In this document: in pieces, positions 24,844 to 33,289 of the stretch
How the letters are laid out: each line of letters begins with the position of its first letter
Numbering within the stretch: the stretch's first letter is position 1
Assembly: GCF_030269125.1 (NCBI RefSeq)
Contig: NZ_BSSM01000008.1
Location: 248,001 to 312,000, forward strand
Length of the DNA: 64,000 nucleotides
Direction: 5' to 3'
Origin: Streptomyces hygroscopicus subsp. hygroscopicus
GTDB lineage: Bacteria; Actinomycetota; Actinomycetes; Streptomycetales; Streptomycetaceae
Made by a program: the position numbers and the translations under genes
The notes under the pieces: model-generated
The model's database searches: none
Told to the model about the DNA's origin: nothing
Seen by the model: only the letters and a program-made list of their open reading frames with translations

Positions 24844-25592
24844 GCGAGGGTCCCGAGGTCCCGGGCGAGTTCGAGGGCGAGCAGCCGGTCGGCGTAGGCG
24901 AACGTCTCGAACCGGGCGCCGTCGGCGACGCCGGGATCGGCCGCGACGGCTTCCAGCACCCGCAGCACCCCCGGCACGTCGAGATCCTCGTCCCACGCCT
25001 CGGCGAGCCTCGCCCGCACCGCCTCCGGCACGGGCCGCGAGGGCTGCCGCGCCCACCGGGCCACGTCCCGCCGCCACCCGGCGAGCCGCTCGGCGGCCTG
25101 TGTCATCGTCCCCTCGTCCAGCGTCGCGCTCCGCCCGTAGGGGATGGACAGGAGGGCGAGACGGAGGGCGGTGGGGTCGGCGAGGAGAGAGGACGCGGCC
25201 GGCGAGTGCTCGCCGGATCCCGGCCCCGTCCACACGACCGGGGCGACCGCGATCACCGGGCCCTCTCCCCCGGCCTCCCCGTCCTCCCCGTCCTGCCCTG
25301 CCACCACCCGCACCACCTGCGCCGCCCCCGCGCCCGGCCCGTGAGCCTCCTCGAAGGGGCGCACGGCGAGGGCGTTCGCCGCGGTGCGCAGTTCGGCCGG
25401 CTGGCGGGGCGCGGTCGTCCAGGACTGGGCGCCGGTCAGTTCCAGGGCGCGGGCGAGGACATCGGCGGTCAGGAGCACCCGCAGGGACGTGAGGTCGAGG
25501 CCGCCCGCGCGGGCCTCGATACGGGTCAGGCCGCGCCGGGCGGGCGCGGCGGCGACGGGCTCACCGGTTCGGGCGTCGAGGATGCGCAGCAC
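24840..25592 (-). CDS. Protein resembling a degenerate cysteinyl-tRNA synthetase
   Basis: 250 residues. The start (LRILDARTGEPVAAAPARRG) parallels the first residues of cysteinyl-tRNA synthetases. Later RSATLDEGTMTQAAERLAGW and DEDLDVPGVLRVLEAV, followed by ADRLLALELARDLG, resemble the helical C-terminal part of CysRS. The zinc cysteines, the HIGH loop and the KMSKS loop are not present, so it cannot be an active synthetase. I infer a paralogue that kept the fold for another use; the relation is by eye and a structure comparison could overturn it. It is coupled to the SixA-like phosphatase by a GTGA overlap. Confidence 0.55.
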   Translation of the reverse strand: MLRILDARTGEPVAAAPARRGLTRIEARAGGLDLTSLRVLLTADVLARALELTGAQSWTTAPRQPAELRTAANALAVRPFEEAHGPGAGAAQVVRVVAGQDGEDGEAGGEGPVIAVAPVVWTGPGSGEHSPAASSLLADPTALRLALLSIPYGRSATLDEGTMTQAAERLAGWRRDVARWARQPSRPVPEAVRARLAEAWDEDLDVPGVLRVLEAVAADPGVADGARFETFAYADRLLALELARDLGTLA

Positions 25593-25738
25593 GGGCCCGA
25601 GCGTAGGCGCGCGGACGCCCGCGCGCAGGCACCGCGCGCCGATTTCGGGCACCGTGGCGGGTGAAGGGGCGGGAATCAGCGCTTTCGGGGGCCTGTTGAG
25701 GGCATCGGAAAGCAGCACACACCCCACAGGAGGCGGAC

Positions 25739-26146
25739 GTGTACGACGAAGAGGCGGCGATTCGCAGGATTCTGACCGAACGGGGCGATACCTGGGCGGT
25801 GGTCGGCCTGTCCGGCAATTCCGCCCGTCCCGCGTACCGCGTGGCGCAGGTGCTCCAGCGGTTCGGCAAGCGGATCGTTCCGGTGCACCCGAAGGCCGAG
25901 ACGGTGCACGGCGAGCCGGGCTACGCCTCCCTCGCGGAGATCCCGTTCGACGTCGACGTGGTGGACGTCTTCGTCAACAGTTCGTCGGCGGGCGCGGTGG
26001 CCGACGAGGCGGTGGCGAAGGGCGCGAAGGCGGTCTGGTTCCAGCTCGGCGTCGTCGACGAGGCCGCTTGCAATCGCACTCGCGAGGCCGGACTTGACAT
26101 GGTCATGAATCGATGCCCGGCGATCGAAATTCCTCGCTTGACCTAG
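25739..26146 (+). CDS. CoA-binding domain protein (YccU type)
   Basis: 135 residues, a single CoA-binding Rossmann domain: TWAVVGLSGNSARPAYRVAQ near residue 18, then VPVHPKAETVHGEPGYASL, DVVDVFVNSS and VWFQLGVVDEAA. This is the same fold as the CoA-binding half of succinyl-CoA synthetase alpha. Proteins of this family bind CoA, but the role is unproven. GTG 25739 is preceded by AGGAGG. The last residues (MNRCPAIEIPRL) match the family's usual end. Confidence 0.92.
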   Translation: MYDEEAAIRRILTERGDTWAVVGLSGNSARPAYRVAQVLQRFGKRIVPVHPKAETVHGEPGYASLAEIPFDVDVVDVFVNSSSAGAVADEAVAKGAKAVWFQLGVVDEAACNRTREAGLDMVMNRCPAIEIPRLT

Positions 26147-26348
26147 TGTCAGAACTTCTTCATCACAATAAGCGGGTGAATATTGACATTCGCGCGTGGC
26201 GGCTGAGCTGTGCAAACCCTGTCCCCAAGAAGGACAAGATCCTGAGTCAAGATTTGGTAAGCACTCTTTTGCCGACAGGGAAACCGTTCCTAGCCTGTGG
26301 CCTCCTTCTTCGTTAAAGCTGCGTTTACGATCTGAGAGGCCACTTGAC
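26147..26348 (+). promoter_or_regulatory. A/T-rich leader of the APC permease gene
   Basis: This 202-bp gap is clearly lower in GC than its surroundings. It contains candidate promoter elements TTGCCG (26269-26274) and TAGCCT (26291-26296) separated by 16 bp, and a further TTGACA at 26183-26188. A GAGAGG ribosome site lies about 11 nt before the ATG. No gene is visible. The promoter choice is a guess. Confidence 0.35.
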
Positions 26349-27992
26349 ATGACGAAAGTCGACCAGGCTGCACCGGTAGCCACGAGCGACACCGGGGGTC
26401 TGCGCCGCGACGTCGGACTCATCGGCCTGATGTGGGCCTCCGTGGGCTCCATCATCGGCTCCGGTTGGCTCTACGGCGCCGAGAAGGCCGTCGTCGTGGC
26501 CGGCCCCGCGGCGATCATCTCGTGGGTGATCGGCACGGTGGCCATCGTCCTTCTGGCGCTGGTGCACGCCGAGCTGGGCGGCATGTTCCCGGTGGCCGGC
26601 GGCACGGCGCGCTACCCGCACTACGCCTTCGGCGGCCTGGCCGGCATGTCCTTCGGCTGGTTCTCCTGGCTCCAGGCCGCCACGGTGGCCCCCATCGAGG
26701 TCGAGGCGATGATCGGCTACGCCGGTCACTGGAAGTTCGCCCAGGGCCTGCAGAACGCCGACCAGACGCTGACCACCAGCGGAATCGTTACTGCAATCGT
26801 CCTCATGGCCGTCTTCGTCGGCGTCAACTTCTTCGGCGTGCGCGCCCTGGCGCACACCAACAGCGCCGCCACCTGGTGGAAGATCGCCATCCCGCTCGCG
26901 GCCATCTTCATCATCGCGGTGGGCAACTTCCACGTCGGCAACTTCACCTCGGAGGGCTTCGCCCCCTTCGGCGCCAAGGGCGTGCTGGGCGCCGTCAGCT
27001 CCAGCGGCATCATCTTCGCGCTGCTGGGCTTCGAGCAGGCGATCCAGCTGGCCGGCGAGAGCCGCAACCCGCAGCGCGACCTGCCCCGCGCCACCCTCGG
27101 CTCGGTCGCCATCGGCGCCGGCATCTACATCCTGCTCCAGATCGTCTTCATCGCCGCGCTGCCGCACGCCTCCTTCGCGCACGGCTGGGCCAAGCTGGCG
27201 TACGCCGGCATCAGCGGCCCCTGGGCGGGTCTCGCGACCCTGGTGGGCCTCGGCTGGCTGGGCTGGGTGCTCTACGTCGACGCGATCATCTCCCCCGGCG
27301 GCACCGGCCTGATCTACACCACCGCCACCTCCCGCGTCTCCTACGGCCTGGCCAAGAACGGCTACGCCCCGAAGGCGCTCACCAAGACCGACAAGCGCGG
27401 TGTGCCGTGGATCGGTCTCATCGTGACCTTCGTCACCGGCATCCTCTGCTTCCTGCCGTTCCCGAGCTGGCAGGAGCTGGTCGGCTTCATCACCTCGGCG
27501 AGCGTGCTGATGTACGCGGGTGCCCCGCTGGCCTACGGCGCCTTCAGCGACCGTCTGCCGCACTTCGAGCGCCCCTACCGGCTGCCCGCCGGCAAGGTCA
27601 TCTCGCCGCTGTCCTTCGTGGTCGCCAACCTGATCATCTACTGGAGCGGCTGGAACACCCTGTGGCGGCTGGCCTTCGCCATCCTGCTCGGCTACCTGCT
27701 GATGGGCTCCTACGCCGTGTGGGCCAACCTCAAGGGCAAGCCGGACGCGCCCCGGATGGACTTCAAGGCCGCGCAGTGGCTGCCCGCCTACCTGCTGGGC
27801 ATCGGCCTGATCTCCTGGCAGGGCGGCTTCGGTGACGGCAGCCAGGGCAACATCCCGCTGTACTGGGACATCCTGGTCATCGCGGCCTTCTCGCTCGGCG
27901 TCTACTACTGGGCGAAGGCCACCGCCTCCAAGACGGAGGCGATCGAGCGCAGCATCGACGAGGTCGTCGTCACCGACGCGCCCGCGCACTGA
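26349..27992 (+). CDS. APC family amino acid permease
   Basis: 547 residues with about 12 membrane helices. The first helix carries the APC substrate signature GSIIGSGWLYG near residue 35. Others are GTARYPHYAFGG in helix 3 and the long SGIIFALLGFEQAIQLAGES segment in helix 6. The closest visible layout is the aspartate/glutamate or polyamine-type APC transporters; the substrate is not certain. A perfect terminator follows 17 bp after the stop. The A/T-rich leader suggests individual regulation. Confidence 0.93.
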   Translation: MTKVDQAAPVATSDTGGLRRDVGLIGLMWASVGSIIGSGWLYGAEKAVVVAGPAAIISWVIGTVAIVLLALVHAELGGMFPVAGGTARYPHYAFGGLAGMSFGWFSWLQAATVAPIEVEAMIGYAGHWKFAQGLQNADQTLTTSGIVTAIVLMAVFVGVNFFGVRALAHTNSAATWWKIAIPLAAIFIIAVGNFHVGNFTSEGFAPFGAKGVLGAVSSSGIIFALLGFEQAIQLAGESRNPQRDLPRATLGSVAIGAGIYILLQIVFIAALPHASFAHGWAKLAYAGISGPWAGLATLVGLGWLGWVLYVDAIISPGGTGLIYTTATSRVSYGLAKNGYAPKALTKTDKRGVPWIGLIVTFVTGILCFLPFPSWQELVGFITSASVLMYAGAPLAYGAFSDRLPHFERPYRLPAGKVISPLSFVVANLIIYWSGWNTLWRLAFAILLGYLLMGSYAVWANLKGKPDAPRMDFKAAQWLPAYLLGIGLISWQGGFGDGSQGNIPLYWDILVIAAFSLGVYYWAKATASKTEAIERSIDEVVVTDAPAH

Positions 27993-28009
27993 GCCACCGC
28001 TCCGCCCCC

Positions 28010-28046
28010 GGTGCCCCGCCGGCCGTTCCACGGCCGGCGGGGCACC
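28010..28046 (+). terminator. Strong terminator after the APC permease
   Basis: A perfect 16-bp stem (GGTGCCCCGCCGGCCG and its complement) with a 5-nt loop TTCCA begins 17 bp after the permease stop codon. Confidence 0.85.
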
Positions 28047-28204
28047 GTCGTCATGCGGGGCCGTGCTCGCTCTCGGCGAGGATCACCCGCACCGGGGCGG
28101 TCAGTTCGTCCAGGCAGTCCGGGGCCGGCGTCGTCTCGAAGTCTCCGACGGGTGCGCGCGTGGCCGCACGCCGACAAGGCGCGGGGGCCACACGCCTGGA
28201 CGTC

Positions 28205-28780
28205 TCACTGCACGGGCGGCGGCACGGAGACGGCCATCATCATCTCCATCGGAACGTCACCGCGGTTGGCGTAGACGTGCGGGACGTTCGCCTCGAAGGT
28301 GGCGCTGGCGCCGGTCGGGACGCGGTGCTCCTCGCCGTCGACGACGAGGGTCAGCTCGCCCGCCGTGACATGGACCAGTTCCACGGTGCCGGCCGGGTGC
28401 GGCTCCCCCGGACTCTCGTCCCCGGGCATCAGCACCCAGTCCCAGATCTCCAGCGGGCCGGGGGCCTCCGTGCCCGCGAGCAGCCGGTTGTAGCTGCCGG
28501 CCTCGGTGTGCCACAGCCGTACCGCCCGTTCGGCCGGGACGATGCGGACCCGGGGGCCGCGCTCGTAGTCGAGCAGGGTGGTGACGCTGATGCCGAGCGC
28601 GTCGCCGATCTTGACGATGGTGCCGATGCTCGGGTTGGTGCGGGCCTGCTCGATCTGGATCAGCATGCCCCGGCTGACACCGGCGCGGGCGGCGAGCACG
28701 TCCAGGGTGAAACCGCGCACCGAGCGCCAGTGCCTTACGTTGCGCGCCAGGGACTGGGTCAGCAATTCGAGGTCCGACAC
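28205..28780 (-). CDS. XRE family regulator with cupin sensor domain
   Basis: 191 residues. Helix-turn-helix at residues about 12-65 (LDVLAARAGVSRGMLIQIEQ, then NPSIGTIVKIGDALGIS) followed by a cupin barrel at about 110-188 (HPAGTVELVHVTAGELTLVV). This is the common HTH_3-cupin architecture, which senses small metabolites and represses neighbouring transport genes. The start is GTG 28778-28780. It is divergent from an EamA exporter, and a perfect 22-bp palindrome sits between them, so it probably controls the exporter and itself. Confidence 0.93.
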   Translation of the reverse strand: MSDLELLTQSLARNVRHWRSVRGFTLDVLAARAGVSRGMLIQIEQARTNPSIGTIVKIGDALGISVTTLLDYERGPRVRIVPAERAVRLWHTEAGSYNRLLAGTEAPGPLEIWDWVLMPGDESPGEPHPAGTVELVHVTAGELTLVVDGEEHRVPTGASATFEANVPHVYANRGDVPMEMMMAVSVPPPVQ

Positions 28781-28821
28781 GTTCCGTCCGATATCCGAGA
28801 TGGTTCACTGACGTGGATGAC

Positions 28822-28843
28822 GTAGTTCAACTTACTGAACTAC
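28822..28843. promoter_or_regulatory. Operator between the XRE-cupin regulator and EamA exporter
   Basis: GTAGTTCA and TGAACTAC form a perfect 8-bp inverted repeat with a 6-bp spacer. It lies about 45 bp from either start codon in the divergent promoter region, which is notably A/T-rich. This is the expected position for a repressor site of the XRE-cupin protein. Confidence 0.65.
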
Positions 28844-28888
28844 GGTGGAGCGCACCCGTTCGTTCAAGAAACTGTACTGCGAGGCATC

Positions 28889-29746
28889 GTGACGGCCTTC
28901 TTCGCCCTGACCACCAGCCTGTTGTGGGGGCTGGCCGACTTCGGCGGCGGACTGCTGACACGCCGTACGCCCGCGCTGACCGTGGTCGTCGTCTCGCAGT
29001 CCATCGCGGCGGCCGTGCTGGGCGCGATCGTCGTCGCCACGGGCGCCCTGGGCGAGGCCGAGCCCCGGCTGTGGTTCGCGTTCGCCGCCGGCCTGGTCGG
29101 CCCGATCGCCCTGCTCGCCTTCTACAAGGCCCTCGCGTCCGGCCCGATGGGCGTCGTCTCGCCGCTCGCCACCCTCAGCGTCGTGGTGCCGGTCGGCGTG
29201 GGCCTGTTCCTGGGCGAGCGCCCGGGGCTGCTCCAGCTCGCGGGCATCGCGGTCGCGGTCGGCGGGGTCGTGCTCGCGGGTGGGCCCCAGCTGCGGGGCG
29301 CGCCGGTGGAGCGGCGCACGGTCCTGCTGACGCTGGTCGCGGCGCTCGGCTTCGGCACGGTGTTCGCCCTGATCGCCGAGGCGTCCACGACGATCACCGG
29401 CCTGTACCTCTCGCTGTTCGTGCAGCGGCTGACCAATGTCGCGGTGGGCGGGGCCGTGCTCGCCGTCTCCCTGCGGCGCGGTGGCACCGCGCTGCCGCAG
29501 GACGGCTTCCCCTACCGCTCACTGCCCGCGCTGGCCTTCGTCGGCCTGGCCGATGTGGCGGCGAACGGCACGTACGCCGTCGCCGCCCAGTACGGCCCGG
29601 TCACCGTGGCCGCCGTCCTCGCCTCGCTCTATCCGGTGGTGACCGCGCTGGCCGCCCGCGGTTTCCTCAGCGAACGGCTGCGCGCCGTCCAAGCGGCGGG
29701 CGCGGGCCTCGCCCTGCTCGGCACGGTACTGCTGGCGACCGGCTGA
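28889..29746 (+). CDS. EamA/DMT family exporter
   Basis: 285 residues with about 10 transmembrane helices and two EamA repeats (residues about 5-135 and 148-285). Landmarks include LLWGLADFGGGLLTRR at the start, LAFYKALASGPMGVVSPLA in the first repeat, and VAAQYGPVTVAAVLASLYPVVTAL in the second. EamA proteins export amino acids or related metabolites. The GTG start follows GCGAGGC. The divergent XRE-cupin regulator and the operator between them suggest substrate-induced expression. Confidence 0.93.
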   Translation: MTAFFALTTSLLWGLADFGGGLLTRRTPALTVVVVSQSIAAAVLGAIVVATGALGEAEPRLWFAFAAGLVGPIALLAFYKALASGPMGVVSPLATLSVVVPVGVGLFLGERPGLLQLAGIAVAVGGVVLAGGPQLRGAPVERRTVLLTLVAALGFGTVFALIAEASTTITGLYLSLFVQRLTNVAVGGAVLAVSLRRGGTALPQDGFPYRSLPALAFVGLADVAANGTYAVAAQYGPVTVAAVLASLYPVVTALAARGFLSERLRAVQAAGAGLALLGTVLLATG

Positions 29747-29777
29747 GGGCCGCCGGCCACCCGCCACCCGCACCCGA

Positions 29778-29833
29778 CATCGGGCATCGGGCATCGGGCA
29801 TCGGGCATCGGGCATCGGGCATCGGGCATCGGG
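29778..29833. repeat. Heptanucleotide tandem repeat, 8 x CATCGGG
   Basis: Eight perfect copies of CATCGGG lie in the 121-bp gap between the converging EamA and acyltransferase genes. The unit length is not a multiple of three and there is no coding sequence here. The flanks hold no insertion sequence. Confidence 0.97.
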
Positions 29834-29867
29834 GGCGAGTTTCCGCTCCCGGTCTCCGTCCCGGGCC

Positions 29868-30632
29868 TCAGCCCTCGGTCTCCAGTTCGGCGAGCCGGGC
29901 CACCGCGGACTCGTCCAGGTCGGCCAGGGCCCGCAGTTGTGCCGGGGTCGTCCCGTCCGGGATCGGCACCGGGGCCGGGGTGCGCAGCGGCGGCTGCCAG
30001 CCGTCCTCGGGGGTCCAGCGCCGTACGACCTTGGCGGGCGCGCCGGCCACCACGGCGTGGTCGGGCACCGTGCCGCGCACCACGGCACCGGCCGCGACCA
30101 CGACGTTCCGGCCGATCCGCGCGCCCGGCAGGATCACCGCCCCGGTACCGATCCAGCAGCCGGGGCCGATCTCCACGGGCTCCATCCGGGGCCACTGCCG
30201 GCCGATGGGCTCGTGCGGGTCGTCGTAGGAGTGGTTGGTCGAGGTGACGTAGACGTACGGGCCGAAGTAGCAGTCACGGCCGATGGTCACCGTGGTGTCC
30301 GCGATGACGTGGCTGCCGCGGCCGAGCACCACGCCGTCACCGATGCGCAGGATCGGGTCGGGACCGAGGTCCAGGTCGGGCATCAGACCGGCGGTCAGGG
30401 TGACCTGTTCGGCGATGATGCAGTGGGAGCCGAGCCGGATCCAGGGCTCGCCGAAGACCGTGCCGAGCGGGAAGGCGAGCCGGGTGGCCTCGCCGATGGC
30501 GCCGAAGCGGAGGCGTCCCGGGTGCTCCGCCGTGACGGAGCCGGTCCGCTGGACCCAGGCCCAGGCCCGGTGGACGGCACGCTGGGCGAGGCCACGGCGC
30601 CATGATGAGAACGTGTTCTTGCGCTTCGGCAC
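29868..30632 (-). CDS. Hexapeptide-repeat acyltransferase
   Basis: 254 residues. A left-handed beta-helix is built from repeats such as IIAEQVTLTAGL, RIGDGVVLGRGSHV, IGRDCYFGPYVYV and IGPGCWIGTGAVILPGARIGRN. The NHSYDD motif and the C-terminal AVVAGAPAKVVRRW are those of maltose/galactoside-type O-acetyltransferases (LbH_MAT). It probably transfers an acetyl group to a sugar or cell-surface component. The GTG start uses a weak ribosome site. It is divergent from a second, unrelated beta-helix gene. Confidence 0.88.
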   Translation of the reverse strand: MPKRKNTFSSWRRGLAQRAVHRAWAWVQRTGSVTAEHPGRLRFGAIGEATRLAFPLGTVFGEPWIRLGSHCIIAEQVTLTAGLMPDLDLGPDPILRIGDGVVLGRGSHVIADTTVTIGRDCYFGPYVYVTSTNHSYDDPHEPIGRQWPRMEPVEIGPGCWIGTGAVILPGARIGRNVVVAAGAVVRGTVPDHAVVAGAPAKVVRRWTPEDGWQPPLRTPAPVPIPDGTTPAQLRALADLDESAVARLAELETEG

Positions 30633-30741
30633 GGGCTCACGTTACTCACGGGTTGCCTCCCGCGAGAGTCCGGACCGCTGTGATCTTTGCCCCACCCCCT
30701 GTCGTACCGTGCGGGGTACCGACGGACGCGAGGAGACGGTG

Positions 30742-31269
30742 ATGACGCAGCGGGCACTGATCGTGGGCATCGGCGGGAAGGAGCCGCGGGTCGACGCGGA
30801 GGCGTTCGTGGCCCCGACGGCTTCGGTGATCGGGGACGTGACGCTGCACGCGGGGGCGAGTGTCTGGTACGGCGCGGTGGTGCGCGGTGACGTCGAGACG
30901 ATCACCGTGGGGGCGCGGGCGAACGTGCAGGACAACGTGACCCTGCACGCGGACCCCAATTTCCCGGTGAGCATCGGGGAGCGGGTGTCCATCGGGCACA
31001 ACGCGGTGGTGCACGGGGCGACGGTCGAGGACGACTGCCTGATCGGGATGGGGGCGACCGTGCTCAACGGGGCCGTGATCGGGGCGGGGTCGTTGGTGGC
31101 TGCCCAGGCGCTGGTGCCGCAGGGGATGGTGGTGCCGCCGGGGTCCCTGGTGGCGGGGGTGCCGGCGAAGGTGCGGCGTGAGCTCTCGGCGGAGGAGAAG
31201 GAGGGGGTCACCCTCAACGGCACGCTGTACGCCGATTTGGCCCAGGCGCATCGCGAGGTGCACGAGTAG
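30742..31269 (+). CDS. Gamma-type carbonic anhydrase family protein
   Basis: 175 residues made almost wholly of a left-handed beta-helix. Histidines in QDNVTLHAD and SIGHNAVVHGA correspond to the three zinc/iron ligands of gamma carbonic anhydrases. VRGDVETITVGARANVQD and VAGVPAKVRREL are standard family blocks (YrdA/PaaY/CaiE type). It may hydrate CO2 or act on CoA thioesters. ATG 30742 follows AGGAGA at a good distance. It is separate from the upstream acyltransferase, which runs the opposite way. Confidence 0.92.
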   Translation: MTQRALIVGIGGKEPRVDAEAFVAPTASVIGDVTLHAGASVWYGAVVRGDVETITVGARANVQDNVTLHADPNFPVSIGERVSIGHNAVVHGATVEDDCLIGMGATVLNGAVIGAGSLVAAQALVPQGMVVPPGSLVAGVPAKVRRELSAEEKEGVTLNGTLYADLAQAHREVHE

Positions 31270-31312
31270 GTCGTTCCGCGGGTGCGGGCGGGGGCCGTCG
31301 TTCGCGCGGTTC

Positions 31313-31374
31313 CCCGCCCCTCGGGGGCGGGCCGCTCACCCGCGCGGGACGGGGAACCGCCCCCGAGGGGCGGG
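31313..31374. terminator. Long imperfect-loop inverted repeat between convergent genes
   Basis: Two 18-bp arms (31313-31330 and 31357-31374) are perfect reverse complements, loop 26 nt. A neighbouring pair, GCGGTTCCCC at 31306-31315 and GGGGAACCGC at 31351-31360, can pair instead. Each arm can also fold on itself. The repeat lies just before the DedA gene end and beyond the carbonic anhydrase stop, so it probably ends transcription from both sides. Confidence 0.75.
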
Positions 31375-32025
31375 TCACTCGCCCGCGCCGACGGGTTCCA
31401 CCTCTCGCCGGGACAGCTCCTGCTGGGCCTTCTTCGTCCTGCGCTTCACGATCAGCATGGTGGCCAGGCCCAGGACGACCGCGGCGGCCAGGCCCACGTA
31501 GGAGAACTTCTTCAGCCAGCCCTCGGCGACGACGCCCACGTAGTAGACGGCGGCGGTAGTGCCGCCGGCCCAGCAGACGCCGCCCAGGACGTTGGCGATC
31601 AGGAACTTCCAGTAGGGCATGTGGAGCACGCCGGCGAGGGGGCCGGCGAAGATGCGCAGGAGGGCGATGAAGCGACCGAAGAAGACGGCCCACATGCCCC
31701 ACTTCTGGAAGGAGCGCTCGGCGGTGGCCACATGGGCCTCGCCGAAGTGCCGGGGGAACTTCCTGCCCAGCCAGGCCAGCAGCGGGCGCCCGCCCTTGCG
31801 GCCGATGGCGTAGCCGATGGAGTCGCCGATGACCGCGCCCGCGGTCGCGCAGGCGCCGAGGATCAGCGGGTTGATGTGGGAGTGCTGGGAGGACATGAGC
31901 GCCGCCGAGACGAGGACGATCTCGCCCGGCAGCGGAATGCCGAGGCTTTCGACGCCGATCACCAGGGCCACCACGGCGTAGACGGCGACCGCCGGCACCG
32001 AGTCGAGCCATTCCTGGACGTGCAC
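31375..32025 (-). CDS. DedA family membrane protein
   Basis: 216 residues with about 5-6 hydrophobic segments and the DedA/SNARE-associated core: ESLGIPLPGEIVL near residue 27, GDSIGYAIGRKGG near 68, FFGRFIALLRIFAGPLAGVLHM near 114. DedA proteins move phospholipid or undecaprenyl-phosphate carriers across the membrane. I use the GTG at 32023-32025 because GGAGG lies 8 nt upstream of it, seven codons after the first possible start. Confidence 0.92.
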   Translation of the reverse strand: MHVQEWLDSVPAVAVYAVVALVIGVESLGIPLPGEIVLVSAALMSSQHSHINPLILGACATAGAVIGDSIGYAIGRKGGRPLLAWLGRKFPRHFGEAHVATAERSFQKWGMWAVFFGRFIALLRIFAGPLAGVLHMPYWKFLIANVLGGVCWAGGTTAAVYYVGVVAEGWLKKFSYVGLAAAVVLGLATMLIVKRRTKKAQQELSRREVEPVGAGE

Positions 32026-32257
32026 CGCGGAGTCCTCCCCTGTCACTGACCTTGCCCGGGAGCACCGGGTAAAGCGCTCCCCAAAGAAGGCTACCCGGTC
32101 GGCGGCGAACGGCCGCTCGGCGTACGCCTTCCCGGCGGCACCGACGCGCCTTTGGACATTGGGTTGTCCGCCATCCCGGCGTCACTCGGCGGGGGAAGGC
32201 TCCCCCCGGTTCGCCCGCACCGCCTCCCAGGGTCCCGCCGCGGAAGGACGACGTCCC

Positions 32258-33271
32258 GTGTCCGCACCGTCCCCCCTCGCCCCACCCCCCGGCAGTCCCG
32301 TGCCCGAGGCCCCGTCCCGGCCGGTCCCGTCGCCGTCGCCGTCCGGCCGGTCCCTGCGGCTGGCCCTCTGTCTGGCCCCGCTGCTGTTCGCGGGCTGCTG
32401 GGCCGTCGCCGACCGCCCCGTGCTGTACGAGGGGGCGCGGCGGCTCGTCGCGGCCGATCCCCGGTGGCTGCTGGCCGGGTTCGGCTGTACGTGTCTGACC
32501 TGGGTGGCGGCCTCCTGCGTCCGGCAGGGCGCGCTGCCCGACCGGCTGCCGGCGGGGCTGCTGCTGGCGTCGCAGGTCGCCGCGGGCGCCGCGAACCACG
32601 CGCTGCCCGGCGGGCTCGGCGCGCACGCCGTCACGGTGCGCTTCCTGCGGGCGCGCGGGGTGCCGCTGGACCGGGCGACCGCCTCGATCGGCCTGTACTC
32701 GCTGGTCAAAGCCGCCGCGAAGACGCTCGTCCTGCTGGTCCTCCTCACGGTCTCGCCGGCCTGGCGGCGCCTGGGCGGTCTGCTGCCGGACGGGACGGAG
32801 CTGGTGCCGGCCGCGGCGGTCGCGGGCGGCGTGGTCACCGGGGTGGGAGTACTGCTGACCGCCGTACGGCCGTTGCGGCGGCCGGTGACCGCACTGGTGC
32901 GCACCGCGCTCGCCGACGCCCGGGTGGTGCACGCGCTGCCGTGCCGGGCCCTGGCGCTGTGGGGCGGGGCGGTGGCGATGCCCCTGGTGCAGGCGGGCTC
33001 GCTCGGCTGTGTCGGGGCCGCGCTCGGGCTCGAACTGCCCTGGCCGGAGGTGGCGCTGGCGTTCCTGGCGGCCGGCACGGCGATGGGTGGCGCCCCGGTG
33101 CCCGGCGGGATCGCGGTGGACGCGGCGCTGGTGTGGACGCTGGTCGCCTTCGGCGCGGAGCCCGCCCCCGCGACGGCGACCGTGATCGGCCACCGGGTGG
33201 TGACGGACTGGCTGCCGCTGCTGCCGGGCGCGCTGGTGCTGTCGGCGCTGATCCGGGCCAAGGTGCTGTGA
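32258..33271 (+). CDS. Integral membrane protein of the lysylphosphatidylglycerol synthase TM (AglD2/UPF0104) family
   Basis: 337 residues with 7-8 hydrophobic segments. Motifs ANHALPGGLGAHAVTVRFL near residue 125 and MGGAPVPGGIAVDAALV near 285 are those of the LPG-synthase-type transmembrane domain, without the cytoplasmic aminoacyl transferase domain. Such proteins are thought to flip lipid-linked molecules. The N-terminus is Pro/Ser-rich. GTG 32258 follows GGAAGGA; a longer frame from 32159 lacks a ribosome site. It faces the end of the PKS operon (18 bp between stops) and could contribute to moving its lipid product, but this is only positional. Confidence 0.8.
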   Translation: MSAPSPLAPPPGSPVPEAPSRPVPSPSPSGRSLRLALCLAPLLFAGCWAVADRPVLYEGARRLVAADPRWLLAGFGCTCLTWVAASCVRQGALPDRLPAGLLLASQVAAGAANHALPGGLGAHAVTVRFLRARGVPLDRATASIGLYSLVKAAAKTLVLLVLLTVSPAWRRLGGLLPDGTELVPAAAVAGGVVTGVGVLLTAVRPLRRPVTALVRTALADARVVHALPCRALALWGGAVAMPLVQAGSLGCVGAALGLELPWPEVALAFLAAGTAMGGAPVPGGIAVDAALVWTLVAFGAEPAPATATVIGHRVVTDWLPLLPGALVLSALIRAKVL

Positions 33272-33289
33272 CGCGTTCCGGGGGGTGCC

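Noticed and set aside
28051..28170. Possible gene tail on the minus strand between the APC permease terminator and the XRE-cupin gene
   Set aside because: The last 30 codons (ending LAESEHGPA) have a plausible composition, but there is no start codon or family match. It may be a relic; not supported enough to list.
32258..33271. LPG-synthase-type membrane protein as a member of the PKS operon
   Set aside because: It is on the opposite strand with its own ribosome site. A link to product export is possible but only positional, so it was not included in the cluster.
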